Below, in pieces: positions 7,847 through 17,374 of a stretch of DNA of 64,000 bases. The stretch comes from Streptomyces nymphaeiformis. Its GTDB lineage: Bacteria; Actinomycetota; Actinomycetes; Streptomycetales; Streptomycetaceae. Numbering within the stretch: position 1 is the stretch's first letter; each line of letters begins with the position of its first letter. The position numbers and the translations under genes are program-made. The stretch covers positions 62,001 to 126,000 of the forward strand of contig NZ_JACHJY010000016.1 in NCBI RefSeq assembly GCF_014203895.1, read 5' to 3'. The notes under the pieces are model-generated. The model did no database searches. It saw only the letters and a program-made list of their open reading frames with translations, and was not told the origin of the DNA.

Positions 7847-8176
7847 AACGGGTACGACGCCCTGCACGGCATCCCCGGCGGCCCGCACGACACGGCCCGA
7901 CGGCGTCCTGGGCCACCTGCTGCGCGTCGGCGACGCGGCCGGCCTCACCGTCCGCGACGCCCCCCGGCCTGCAGACCGCCTTCCTCACCCGCTGCCGTCC
8001 CGCCGCGCCGCCTGGCACGCCTACCGCACGCGACCTCCACATCCTGGGGCGCAACCTTCCCGCGCTGCTCGTCCAAGTCGGGCTCCAGTCACGGCTGTTC
8101 ACGTCCGGGGCGTGGTCGGGAGCGTGTACCGGGGTAACATCTGCCCTCGCGATCAAGCGGCTTGGGGGAACTTACG
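7847..8176 (+). other. 330-bp stretch with no recognisable gene
   Basis: Several frames are open but none has a start with a ribosome binding site or a recognisable product. Short segments such as GVLGHLLRVGDAAGLTVRDAP look protein-like but change frame soon after, so this may be decayed coding sequence. The last 20 bases carry GGGGGAA, the ribosome binding site of the response regulator. Confidence 0.4.
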
Positions 8177-8785
8177 TTGAGCATCCGGGTGTTACTTGCC
8201 GAGGACATGCACATGGTGCGAGGCGCCCTGGTGGCGCTCCTCGAGTTGGAAGAGGACATCGACGTCGTCGCGGAGCTGGCGAACGGCGACGAGATCGTCC
8301 CCACGGCCCTGGAGAAGCGGCCGGACGTCGCGGTCCTCGACATCGATCTGGCGGGCATGGACGGACTCACCGCGGCGGCCCAGCTGCGCGACGTGCTGCC
8401 GGAGTGCCAGACGCTGATCCTCACCAGCCTCGGCCGGCCGGGAACGTTCCGGCGGGCGCTGCGCGCAGGGGTGCGCGGGTTCATCCTGAAGGACGCGCCG
8501 CCGCGTCAACTCGCCCAGGCCATACGCAGGGTGGCGCAGGGCGAACGGGTCGTGGACCCGGATCTCATGGTGGCCGCGTGGGACAGCGGGGACAGTCCGC
8601 TGACCGAGCGGGAGACGGAGGTGCTGCGGCTGGCGGCAGACGGCGCCGAGGTCGCGGAGATCGCGGGCCGGCTCTACCTGTCGGTGGGCACCGTGCGGAA
8701 CTACCTCACCGCGACCTCGGTCAAGCTGAACGCCCGCAACCGGCTGGACGCGGTACGGATCGCGCGCGAGGCCGGCTGGCTCTAG
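8177..8785 (+). CDS. LuxR/NarL-family response regulator with a TTA codon
   Basis: The 202-residue protein has a receiver domain (VLLAEDMHMVRGAL, phospho-acceptor Asp in DVAVLDIDLAGMDG, Lys in GFILKDAPP) and a LuxR-type helix-turn-helix (LTERETEVLRLAADGAEVAEIAGRLYLS). I chose the TTG at 8177, six bases after GGGGGAA. Codon 6 is TTA (8192-8194), so translation should depend on the bldA leucine tRNA. The gene ends naturally at REAGWL, and its TAG stop lies in the CTAG target site of the IS element that follows. The histidine kinase beyond the IS is its likely partner. Confidence 0.9.
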   Translation: MSIRVLLAEDMHMVRGALVALLELEEDIDVVAELANGDEIVPTALEKRPDVAVLDIDLAGMDGLTAAAQLRDVLPECQTLILTSLGRPGTFRRALRAGVRGFILKDAPPRQLAQAIRRVAQGERVVDPDLMVAAWDSGDSPLTERETEVLRLAADGAEVAEIAGRLYLSVGTVRNYLTATSVKLNARNRLDAVRIAREAGWL

Positions 8786-9555
8786 GTGTATTGACCTGCA
8801 GCGTTGTTGACGCGGGTGATGGGTGGGTGTCCGTCGAGTGCGGTGTGGCAGCGGTGGTGGTTGTAGGTGTGGAGGAAGTCTGCCAGGGCGTCGGTCCGCT
8901 CGGTGTTGGAGGTGTAGGGCCGCAGATAGGCCCACTCGTCGAGGAGGGTGCGGTTGAAGCGTTCGACCTTGCCGTTGGTCTGGGGCCGGTAGGCGCGGGT
9001 GAGTTTGCCCGTGGCGCCGAGTTCCGCGAGGGCGGCCTTCCAGGCCAGGCCCTTGCGGTAGGCCCGGGCGTTGTCGGTCAAGACCCGCTCGATCCGGTCG
9101 ATGCCCTGGGAGTGGAAGAAGGCGGCCGCGCGGATCAGGAAGCCCGCGCAGGTCGCGACCTTCTCGTCGCCGTGGATCTCGCTGTAGGCCGGACGGGAGT
9201 GGTCGTCGACGGCGGAGTGGATGTAGTCGAAGCCCATGTTGCTGCGGGTGGCCCGGCCGGCCTGGCGGCCCAGGGTCCTGTGGCCGCCGCCGTCGGGGAT
9301 CCGGCCGAGCTTCTTCACGTCCACGTGGATCAGCTCGCCGGGACGGTCGCGTTCGTAGCGGCGGATCACCGTGCCGGTCGACCGGTCGTGCAGACCCGCC
9401 TCGCCCTCGGCCCGCCACCGGCGGATCCATTTGTGGGCCGTGGCCCGGGAGATACCCATCTCGGCGGCCACATGCGCGACCGGACGGCCTGAGCAGACAC
9501 GTTCGACCAGCAGTCTCCTACCGAAGACGGTCAGCCGGGCATTACGGTGGGCCAC
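8782..9555 (-). CDS. IS481-family transposase, apparently with an internal deletion
   Basis: The 257-residue product has the N-terminal helix-turn-helix (GRPVAHVAAEMGISRATAHKWIRRW) and the DDE catalytic core: HVDVKKLG, AVDDHSRPAYSEI, and RPQTNGKVERFNRTL. Full IS481 transposases are usually over 300 residues. Here HDRSTGTVIRRYERDRPG joins the first domain directly to the catalytic part, and the linker helices of roughly 60-70 residues normally found there are missing, without a frameshift. The start is a GTG at 9555. The TAG stop is read from the same palindromic CTAG that supplies the stop of the response regulator on the other strand. Confidence 0.85.
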   Translation of the reverse strand: MAHRNARLTVFGRRLLVERVCSGRPVAHVAAEMGISRATAHKWIRRWRAEGEAGLHDRSTGTVIRRYERDRPGELIHVDVKKLGRIPDGGGHRTLGRQAGRATRSNMGFDYIHSAVDDHSRPAYSEIHGDEKVATCAGFLIRAAAFFHSQGIDRIERVLTDNARAYRKGLAWKAALAELGATGKLTRAYRPQTNGKVERFNRTLLDEWAYLRPYTSNTERTDALADFLHTYNHHRCHTALDGHPPITRVNNAAGQYT

Positions 9556-9658
9556 GAAGACCTCCGGGCGGTGAGTTCCTAGACGGCTCCCACCACACCG
9601 GAGGTCTTCGCGATGTTCAAGAGCACGGCCGTGTCAACAACGCTCGTGATCAATACAC
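8786..9658 (-). mobile_element. IS481-type insertion sequence with CTAG target duplication
   Basis: An 873-bp element carries terminal inverted repeats of about 26 bp. The left end starts GTGTATTGACC and contains AGCGTTGTTGAC; the right end is its complement, with four mismatches. CTAG occurs on both sides (8782-8785 and 9659-9662). IS481 elements are known to prefer and duplicate a CTAG-centred target. It contains one transposase gene, which appears internally shortened, so this copy may not move on its own. It lies between a response regulator and the histidine kinase that is probably its partner. Confidence 0.85.
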
Positions 9659-9678
9659 CTAGGCGGTGTGTCGCCGGT

Positions 9679-9705
9679 CGGGCCGGGCGTCGCGAGCCCG
9701 GCCCG
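9679..9705. terminator. Hairpin between IS end and the convergent kinase gene
   Basis: CGGGCCGGGC (9679-9688) pairs with GCCCGGCCCG (9696-9705) across a 7-nt loop. It probably served as a bidirectional terminator between the convergent response regulator and kinase before the IS inserted. Confidence 0.55.
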
Positions 9706-9818
9706 ATCGGCAGGCCCCCAGGGGCGCTCGCCCCGATCGCGTCGGGCTCGGAAGCCCGGGGCCGCTCGACCGGATCACGTCCTCCGGCCCGGCGGGGTCC
9801 CGGAGCAGGACCCCGTGC

Positions 9819-11063
9819 TCACCCCACCAGGCTCTCGTCGTCGGAGGCGTCCGCGTCCGGCGCCGGCGTCTCGTGGGCGTCCGCCGCGGCCGAGGCCTCC
9901 AGGTGGAACCAGCCGTCCTCGCGCACCTCGGCGGAGAAGGTGCCGCCGACCTCGGAGAGCCGCAGGGCGAGGTTGGACAGGCCGCCGTTGTCCCGGGCGA
10001 GCTGCTCCGGGCGGCACCGGCCGAGCTCGCGCAGCCGCGGCGGCACGCCGTCGTTCGCCAGGCGCAGGCTGATCACGCCTTCCTGGGCGACCGCGTCGAT
10101 GGTGCAGCGGGAAGCCTTGCTGTGCCGTATCACGTTGGTGACACCCTCACGCAGCACCGTCGCCAGCACGGTGTCGGCGCTCCCCGACAACCGGCCGCAG
10201 TCCACCCGTAGATGGGCGTCTATGCCGGCCGCCGACAGCACGGAGCGGGCCGAGGACAGTTCCGTCAGGAGCGACATCGAACGGTAGCTCCGGGCCACCT
10301 CGCGGACGTCCCGCAGGGCTTGGCGCGACAGCTCGACGATGCTCTCCAGCTCCGTCCTGGCCCGCTCGGGCGAGCGGTTGACCATGGTGTGGGCCAGTTC
10401 GCTCTTCAGCGTGATCGCCGACAGGGTGAAGCCCAGGAGGTCGTGCAGGTCCCGGGCGAACCGCAGCCGTTCCTTGATGACGGCGACGCGGGTGATGTCC
10501 TCCTGTGCCTCGTGCACGGCCAGCGTGAGGTCGGACAGCAGGGTGAGGCTGTACACGATGATGCCGGTGACCAGCGTCGACATCATCATGTACAGAACGT
10601 TGACGACGGTGCCCTGCTCGGTGTGGGCGGTGCCCACGCCGATGGCCACGATCAGCGCGCCGAACGCCGGGAGCGCCACTCGGCGGGGCAGCAGGATCAA
10701 CATGGACGCGCCGGTGAAGCCGCCCATCCCGCCCCACGGCCCGCCGAGTAACAGCACGGGCACGACCGTGAGCAGTGCCTGCCCGAGCAGCGTCCAGCGT
10801 CCGTATCTGGCGCGCAGCCGGCGGAACCGCGGGAGGGTGTGGACCAGTTGGAGCCCGAGGATCGCGGGCAGCACGGTGGCGCTGCAGGCGACGGTGACCG
10901 CGGTGATCCCTTCGTTGAGGATGTCGACGACCTGCATCGTCAGGAACGCCGCGATGACCGTCCAGACCACGACCAGTGCGAACCGCGGCGCCGGAGCCTC
11001 GATGCCGAGGACCCGGACTCCGGGTTCCTGCCTGACGGGGCTCTCCGTGTAACGGTCTGTCAT
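9819..11063 (-). CDS. Two-component sensor histidine kinase (HisKA_3 type) with a TTA codon
   Basis: This 414-residue kinase has about six hydrophobic helices in its first 190 residues. The dimerisation/phospho-acceptor helix RLRFARDLHDLLGFTLSAITL (His in DLHDLLG) and an HATPase domain with VLREGVTNVIRHSKA and DNGGLSNL follow, as in DesK/LiaS-type kinases. The start is the ATG at 11063, behind GAGGGAGAG. Codon 105 is TTA (10749-10751), so like its partner response regulator it should be under bldA control. It may sense envelope stress or a peptide and control the nearby peptide loci; that is inference. Confidence 0.9.
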   Translation of the reverse strand: MTDRYTESPVRQEPGVRVLGIEAPAPRFALVVVWTVIAAFLTMQVVDILNEGITAVTVACSATVLPAILGLQLVHTLPRFRRLRARYGRWTLLGQALLTVVPVLLLGGPWGGMGGFTGASMLILLPRRVALPAFGALIVAIGVGTAHTEQGTVVNVLYMMMSTLVTGIIVYSLTLLSDLTLAVHEAQEDITRVAVIKERLRFARDLHDLLGFTLSAITLKSELAHTMVNRSPERARTELESIVELSRQALRDVREVARSYRSMSLLTELSSARSVLSAAGIDAHLRVDCGRLSGSADTVLATVLREGVTNVIRHSKASRCTIDAVAQEGVISLRLANDGVPPRLRELGRCRPEQLARDNGGLSNLALRLSEVGGTFSAEVREDGWFHLEASAAADAHETPAPDADASDDESLVG

Positions 11064-11159
11064 GGCTCTCCCTCTGGTCACACCGGACGGGGGCAACGGT
11101 CGATGGTAATGCCGTACCTTGACGTTGCAGCCAACTATGCGTGGTGTGACGGTTGTCGG

Positions 11160-12635
11160 TCAGTCCCTTGAGGACACTTCGCGTTCCTCCGGGAGGGCAC
11201 CGAGGATGAACTCGCCGACCGCCGACTCTTCCCGCCAGTCAAGACCGAACGCCTCCGCCGACAGCTGGGTGGTGCCGGTGCCCAGCGCACACGGTGCCAG
11301 ACCCATGCCGGTCGCCAGCAGATACAGCGTCTGCTGCACCACGCCGGCGTGCTTCAGCGTCAGCGCGTACGCGAGCCCGCTGTACTTCCAGGAGACCCGG
11401 GCGAACCTGGCCGTCAAGGTGAGCAGCAGCGCGGGCTGGGCACTCATGCCCGTACCGGCCTGTGCCTCGTCGAGGAGCGCGGTGGTCAGCTGTGCGCGGG
11501 CGGGCAGCCGGATCAGCGCGTGGTCGAGGGGGTCGTAGTAGTAGGCGCCGGGTTCGAGGCCGGCGCATCGGCCCACGGTCAGATAGCACTCCAGCTCGTA
11601 GCGCGCGCCGCCGCTCGGGTACGGGCGGCGCTGCGGCTCGTGCGGGGCGCCGGGCACGGCGGGCTCCCGGACCCGCAGGGAGCGGTGGAGGACCTCACCG
11701 AGCTGGTGGAGCGTCAGACCGGTGGATCCGTGGTCGCGAACCGAACGCCGCCGCTCCAGGACCTCGGTCAGGGAGGTGTCCCAGTCGGGGACGCCGGGGC
11801 CCGGCCGGGGCAGCTTGATCCGGGGCCCGCTCGGTGGCTGCTTGAGCCGGGGCGGCTCTTCCTGGCGGCCCCGCAGGGGGTAGGTGGCGCCGAAGTCGCC
11901 GTCGCGGCCGCCGGGGCGGCTGCTCCAGTGGAAGCGCAGGTCGTCGGCGGACCACGGGAGCAGCGCGGGGTCGTGGTCCTCGGGGAAGACGGCGTCGTGG
12001 GGCGCCGTGGGCTGTTCCGCGACCTCCACCATGCCGGTGGCGACGAGGTGGGAGACGAGCGCTCCGACCACCGGTGCGGCCAACGGCATCCGTGCGGCTG
12101 CTCGTTCGAGGGTGACGGGCCGGCTGAGCGAGCTGATCAGCCAGCCCGCCTCGGGCCGGGCGAAGACGGCGCGGAACTGCGACAGCGGCGACTCCAGCAC
12201 CATGTCGTGGCCGCTGGAACGCAGCGCGGCGAACCGCGACAGCCGCATCATGTGCCCGGCCGGCACCGGAACCGGATCGAGCCGGGCGCCGGTGACCGTC
12301 GGCACCACGGACAGCAGGGGCCGCTCGCCGTCCGGCGCGCCGACGGAGCGTACGACGAGCCCGGTCAGCTGCCGCAGCGCTTGCAACAGGCGGAGCCGGG
12401 CGGCGAGTTCGTCGACACCGGGCACGTTGTCCAGCTGGACGGGGCCGAGCAGCATGCGGCGCAGCGTCTCGGTGAGCACCGTGCCGGGGCGCGGGATGCG
12501 CAGGGCACCCCACCGGGAGTGCAGCACCAGGGCGGAACCCTCCGGGAGTTCCTCCAGCAGGGTCTCCTCCCGCAGTGACCACAGTTCGATGGAGGGGGTG
12601 GGCGCTGAACTGCCCTGGGGTTGCACGGGTGGCAC
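11160..12635 (-). CDS. SagB/ThcOx-type dehydrogenase of a TOMM cassette
   Basis: This 491-residue protein has an N-terminal region of about 270 residues without clear catalytic motifs. A SagB-type FMN nitroreductase domain follows: SLTEVLERRRSVRDHG, then RRPYPSGGARYELECYL and a C-terminal LATGMGLAPCALGTG. SagB/McbC enzymes oxidise azolines to thiazoles or oxazoles on ribosomal peptides. The gene follows the YcaO gene by 43 bp in the same direction and is the last of three. The long N-terminal extension is common in actinobacterial TOMM dehydrogenases and may bind the leader. Family assignment is firm; the product is unknown. Confidence 0.85.
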   Translation of the reverse strand: MPPVQPQGSSAPTPSIELWSLREETLLEELPEGSALVLHSRWGALRIPRPGTVLTETLRRMLLGPVQLDNVPGVDELAARLRLLQALRQLTGLVVRSVGAPDGERPLLSVVPTVTGARLDPVPVPAGHMMRLSRFAALRSSGHDMVLESPLSQFRAVFARPEAGWLISSLSRPVTLERAAARMPLAAPVVGALVSHLVATGMVEVAEQPTAPHDAVFPEDHDPALLPWSADDLRFHWSSRPGGRDGDFGATYPLRGRQEEPPRLKQPPSGPRIKLPRPGPGVPDWDTSLTEVLERRRSVRDHGSTGLTLHQLGEVLHRSLRVREPAVPGAPHEPQRRPYPSGGARYELECYLTVGRCAGLEPGAYYYDPLDHALIRLPARAQLTTALLDEAQAGTGMSAQPALLLTLTARFARVSWKYSGLAYALTLKHAGVVQQTLYLLATGMGLAPCALGTGTTQLSAEAFGLDWREESAVGEFILGALPEEREVSSRD

Positions 12636-12678
12636 GATCGCTCCTGCTCGGGCTCGGCGTTACGCGGCTCGGCATTGC

Positions 12679-14964
12679 TCAGACAAACAGCGGTATCGGG
12701 TTCAGCTCCTCGTACGGCGTCGGCTCGGGCAGTCTGCCGAGGGACACCGGGACGTCGTAGAGCCTCCCCGGGGCGAACCGGGGCCAGAAGTGCCGCAGAC
12801 CGGGAACCAGGATCCGCACCACGGGCAGGCCCAGGTCGGGACGGGTCTGGTCCAGTATGCACACCTCCAACCCCTTGCCCTCGATGGTTCGGCGCAGGTT
12901 CTGGAACTCCTCGAGCACGCCTCCGACACCGCTCAAGGCGTAGTCGAGCGGGGTGCGGGCGGGGACGCCGGGATCGGGGGCGAGGTAGGGCATGGCGTCC
13001 CGGGCGGCGGTGCGCCACCAGTGCAGGGCGACCGGGTCGGTACAGGCGTACCCGGTGCCGTCCGGGTGGGAGTCGAGGACCGGCGGGAGCATCTGGTTCA
13101 GTTCGGTGACCGCCCGGGAGAGGGCGATCGCCGGGTCCGGGTGGGCGCCGAAACCGAAGACGATGTCCTCGGGGGCGCCGACGCCCCGGTCGGTGCGCCG
13201 GGACAGCGCGGCGAACACCGGCACGCCGAGGTCCGAAGTGAGGTCCAACGCCCATACCTCGCGGTGGAGTTCCCGGTGCGTCCGGAGCACCTCGGCGGTC
13301 CAGTGGTCGTCGAAGGCGGTCAGGTCGACGCCCGGCTGGCGGGTGCGGTTGTACCACCACAGGGCGACGGCGTCGCGTTCGACGAGTTCGAGGAGGCCCT
13401 GCAGGGCCGCGTCCTCCAGCGAGCTGCCGGCCGCGCAGCCGTTGGAGTCCGCGCGGACCATCCGCCGGCCGGCCGCGTCGGGGGCGTGGTAGTAGAGCAG
13501 CGCGGCCGGCAACAGCACGTGTCGTTCCCGGGTGAGGGACCAGACCGGCGACCAGTCCAGCTCCGCGTCCGGGTCGAACGCCTCGGCCACCTGGTGGAAC
13601 GGGTGGCCTCCGGCGTTCCACCGGGCGCGCTCGGCGATCTGGCGCTCGTGCCAGAGCTGGCAGTCGGCGGGGTGTACGGCGTCCGGTCCGAGCGTGCGCA
13701 GCGAGCCCCGTACGACGGACTCGTCGCCCTGCCACCGGCCGCTGATCCGCTCCAGCGCCTCGCACAGCGCGCCGACCCGGGCGTCCAGCGCCGTCCTTCC
13801 CTTGCCCGAACTCTCCTGGCGCAGCGAGGCGTTCAGTTCCGTCATGTGGCGGGGAGTCAGGGCCAGGTTGTGTCCTGCCCGGTAGACGTTGAGCAGTTCG
13901 GGACCGCGCCGGTCGCGGCGGATCTCCTTCACGACGCCGGTCACCGGGTCGACCAGGTGGCCGTACCGGTCCAGCATCGCCTGCGCGGACAGCGCGCGGT
14001 GGCCTCCGGAGGTGCGCACGGTGCGGTGGCGGCCGGTCAGGACGACCGGCCGGGCCGCCTGGCGGGCCATCAGGGAGGGGTCCCCGCACTCGGGGCACTG
14101 CGGGCGCCGGGTGAGCGGGTGCGACCGGCTGGTCAGGTTCAGCGTGTCGAGGGTGACCACGCGGTCGTGCTCCTCGCCGCGGTGTCCCGCCAGCCACTTG
14201 ACGCACTCCAGGGCGGCGATCTGGGCGCCGAGAGCGCGGGTGGCCGGAAGCCCGGCGTGCGGCACGTCCACCGCGGCCCCGACGTGCGCCCCGCGGACCG
14301 GCGCCTCGGCGCAGCGGTGGGCGCGAAGCCGGTGGGCCAGGCAGTTCCAGCAGGCGCCGGCCTCCGTGCCGGGCCGGAACACCGGTCCCACCCACAGCGT
14401 GGTGCCGCACAGCTTGGCGAGCAGCCACGGGCGGCCGTCGTCGCGGTGGGCCGCGTCCACGGCGGCCAGCCGCGGGTCGAGGTAGTCGGTACAGACGACC
14501 AGGTCGAGGGTGGCGGGGGCGCCGGACTCGGCGACGGTGACCCCGGCGCGACGGCACGCGGCGGCCAGCCCGGAGTCGTCCAGGTCGCCGACGGTGACGA
14601 TGCGTACCGTTCCGGTCCCGTCCGGGGCCTCGGTGCCGGCGAGGTCCCAGTACGCGCGGGCCGCGGGGTCCTCGGCGCCGCTCTCCTGGGGCGGGTGGTG
14701 GCCGAGCAGACCGCAGCGGGTCAGCTGCCCCACGATCTGCGCGACCTGCGCAGGGGGAACGAGGGGCGCCGCGGCCTCCAGCAGGGTGGCGAGGTCACGC
14801 GTGCCGTCCAGCAGCGGCGCGAGGGCCGCGAGATGGGGGCCGCGGACCGCGGCGACCCCGTGCTCCGACATCAGGTAGACGGCGTCCCCCGAGATCACCT
14901 CCAACCGCAGGTGGCGCTTGAAACCGATCAGTGGCGCCCGCTCGTTCCTCCTGCGCCCGGTCAT
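12679..14964 (-). CDS. TOMM cyclodehydratase (E1-like/YcaO fusion)
   Basis: The 761-residue protein fuses an N-terminal E1/ThiF-like domain to a C-terminal YcaO domain. The first part has a zinc tetrathiolate formed by CWNC (205-208) and CPEC (290-293). The YcaO part has ATP-binding elements SSGKG (385-389), CEALER (401-406) and ELVERDAVALWW. YcaO enzymes activate the amide backbone with ATP to cyclise Cys, Ser or Thr. Its ATG overlaps the stop of the precursor gene by 4 bp. The C-terminus is NPIPLFV, a shortened form of the PxPxP tail common in TOMM YcaO proteins. Confidence 0.9.
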   Translation of the reverse strand: MTGRRRNERAPLIGFKRHLRLEVISGDAVYLMSEHGVAAVRGPHLAALAPLLDGTRDLATLLEAAAPLVPPAQVAQIVGQLTRCGLLGHHPPQESGAEDPAARAYWDLAGTEAPDGTGTVRIVTVGDLDDSGLAAACRRAGVTVAESGAPATLDLVVCTDYLDPRLAAVDAAHRDDGRPWLLAKLCGTTLWVGPVFRPGTEAGACWNCLAHRLRAHRCAEAPVRGAHVGAAVDVPHAGLPATRALGAQIAALECVKWLAGHRGEEHDRVVTLDTLNLTSRSHPLTRRPQCPECGDPSLMARQAARPVVLTGRHRTVRTSGGHRALSAQAMLDRYGHLVDPVTGVVKEIRRDRRGPELLNVYRAGHNLALTPRHMTELNASLRQESSGKGRTALDARVGALCEALERISGRWQGDESVVRGSLRTLGPDAVHPADCQLWHERQIAERARWNAGGHPFHQVAEAFDPDAELDWSPVWSLTRERHVLLPAALLYYHAPDAAGRRMVRADSNGCAAGSSLEDAALQGLLELVERDAVALWWYNRTRQPGVDLTAFDDHWTAEVLRTHRELHREVWALDLTSDLGVPVFAALSRRTDRGVGAPEDIVFGFGAHPDPAIALSRAVTELNQMLPPVLDSHPDGTGYACTDPVALHWWRTAARDAMPYLAPDPGVPARTPLDYALSGVGGVLEEFQNLRRTIEGKGLEVCILDQTRPDLGLPVVRILVPGLRHFWPRFAPGRLYDVPVSLGRLPEPTPYEELNPIPLFV

Positions 14965-15251
14965 ATCGTCAGGGCCTCCGCGCCGCGGCCGGCGGTGTCG
15001 GGCTCGACGTCGCAGATGCTCAGGCAGGCACCGGCTGCCGGGGCGTCGGCGGGCAGCAGTTCGAAGCGGTCCACGACCACGTCGAGTTCCTCGGCCAGCG
15101 GCAGCGCGGGCGCGCTCTCCCCGGGCAGCGGCCGGATGCCCGCCTCGGCCAGCACCTGGTACGGGTTCTGCTCGTACCGGCGGCGCAGGGCCGGGTCGGT
15201 CCAGGCTCGGACGATCAGCTCTGCGAAACGCCAGTCCTTGTCGATGGACAT
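14961..15251 (-). CDS. TOMM precursor peptide with nitrile-hydratase-like leader
   Basis: The 96-residue product begins with a nitrile-hydratase-alpha-like leader, RAWTDPALRRRYEQNPYQVLAEAGI (shown here only as its key blocks RAWTDPAL and NPYQVLAEAGI, residues 15-39), typical of NHLP-type natural product precursors. A 30-residue acidic linker follows, then a short candidate core from about residue 70 with Cys76, Ser78, Cys80, Thr86 and Thr95 (AAGACLSICDVEPDT). The start is an ATG at 15251 with GGAGGAAG just upstream. It overlaps the YcaO gene by 4 bp, as expected for a precursor and its maturase. The core boundaries and modified residues are inferred. Confidence 0.75.
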   Translation of the reverse strand: MSIDKDWRFAELIVRAWTDPALRRRYEQNPYQVLAEAGIRPLPGESAPALPLAEELDVVVDRFELLPADAPAAGACLSICDVEPDTAGRGAEALTI

Positions 15252-15331
15252 GCTCTTCCTCCGTTGATCCGGCCGGATCCGGCCGCGAGTCGATGGACGC
15301 TGGAGCCGTGTTCAGGCAAGGAGTAAACGAA

Positions 15332-15349
15332 ATCCGAGCGATCCTTGAC
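15332..15349 (-). promoter_or_regulatory. Possible SARP box upstream of the TOMM operon
   Basis: On the minus strand, GTCAAGG and CTCGGAT stand 11 bp apart, about 85 bp before the precursor start. They resemble the heptamers seen before other genes here but match less well. The 306-bp divergent spacer (15252-15557) holds this and the next element. Confidence 0.35.
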
Positions 15350-15483
15350 CAGTGCCGCTCTCACGGGCGCTCCGTGAAAAAGTCATAGCCGGAGCCGGGA
15401 GCCCCGCACTACCGGCCGGCTCCGGGCGGGTGCCAAGCTGCGCGCCGCGCGTGTGCGGCCCCCGCCGGGCCCGCCGGGCGCGT

Positions 15484-15512
15484 GTCGACCGGGTCTCCAG
15501 CCTGTTCCGAGG
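15484..15512 (+). promoter_or_regulatory. Putative SARP box upstream of the carboxylase gene
   Basis: Three imperfect heptamers, GTCGACC, CTCCAGC and TCCGAGG, start at 15484, 15495 and 15506, exactly 11 bp apart, about 50-70 bp before the start codon. This 11-bp periodic heptamer pattern is typical of OmpR-type SARP activators. Confidence 0.6.
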
Positions 15513-15557
15513 TGCCTCTCCCAGCGTGACCGCAGCCGTCGCGCGGAGGAGGATGCC

Positions 15558-17108
<1,551 letters not shown>

Positions 17109-17122
17109 GGAGACACCCGACG

Positions 17123-17296
17123 ATGTTCGACCTCCGCATCGAACGCGGCACACCCACCGCCGAGGAACTCGCCGCACTCACCGCCGTACTGGCCGCCCGC
17201 CTCGCCGCCGCCGACCCGCCGCGCGCACCCACGCGCCTGCCGGGCCCGCGCCTGCCGGAGTACGAGTCTCCCCTGAGCTGGCAGCGCGCGGCCTGA
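17123..17296 (+). CDS. Acyl-CoA carboxylase epsilon subunit
   Basis: The 57-residue protein matches actinobacterial AccE/PccE. It has the conserved start LRIERGTPTAEELAALTAVLAAR and a proline/arginine-rich middle ending in a short WQRAA-type tail. Epsilon subunits bind the beta subunit core and raise carboxylase activity. The gene begins 14 bp after the beta subunit, with GAGGAGAC just upstream, so they form one operon. Confidence 0.85.
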   Translation: MFDLRIERGTPTAEELAALTAVLAARLAAADPPRAPTRLPGPRLPEYESPLSWQRAA

Positions 17297-17302
17297 GTAC
17301 GA

Positions 17303-17331
17303 CTTGAGCGCCTGGTGCGAGGCTGTTGCAG
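17303..17331 (+). promoter_or_regulatory. Putative SARP box upstream of the small unknown gene
   Basis: CTTGAGC (17303), GGTGCGA (17314) and GTTGCAG (17325) stand 11 bp apart, ending 43 bp before the start at 17375. Only the first is a strong match to the shared heptamer. Confidence 0.45.
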
Positions 17332-17374
17332 CTCCATCCAGGCCCCCACCAGCCACGTACGAGGAGGAGGAACC

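Noticed and set aside
7847..8176. Possible pseudogene between the STAS-like gene and the response regulator
   Set aside because: Protein-like fragments are too short and change frame; no family could be named, so I list it only as an unassigned stretch.
8177..8785. Truncation of the response regulator by the insertion sequence
   Set aside because: The stop codon lies in the duplicated CTAG, so the same stop would exist without the insertion, and the C-terminus REAGWL looks natural.
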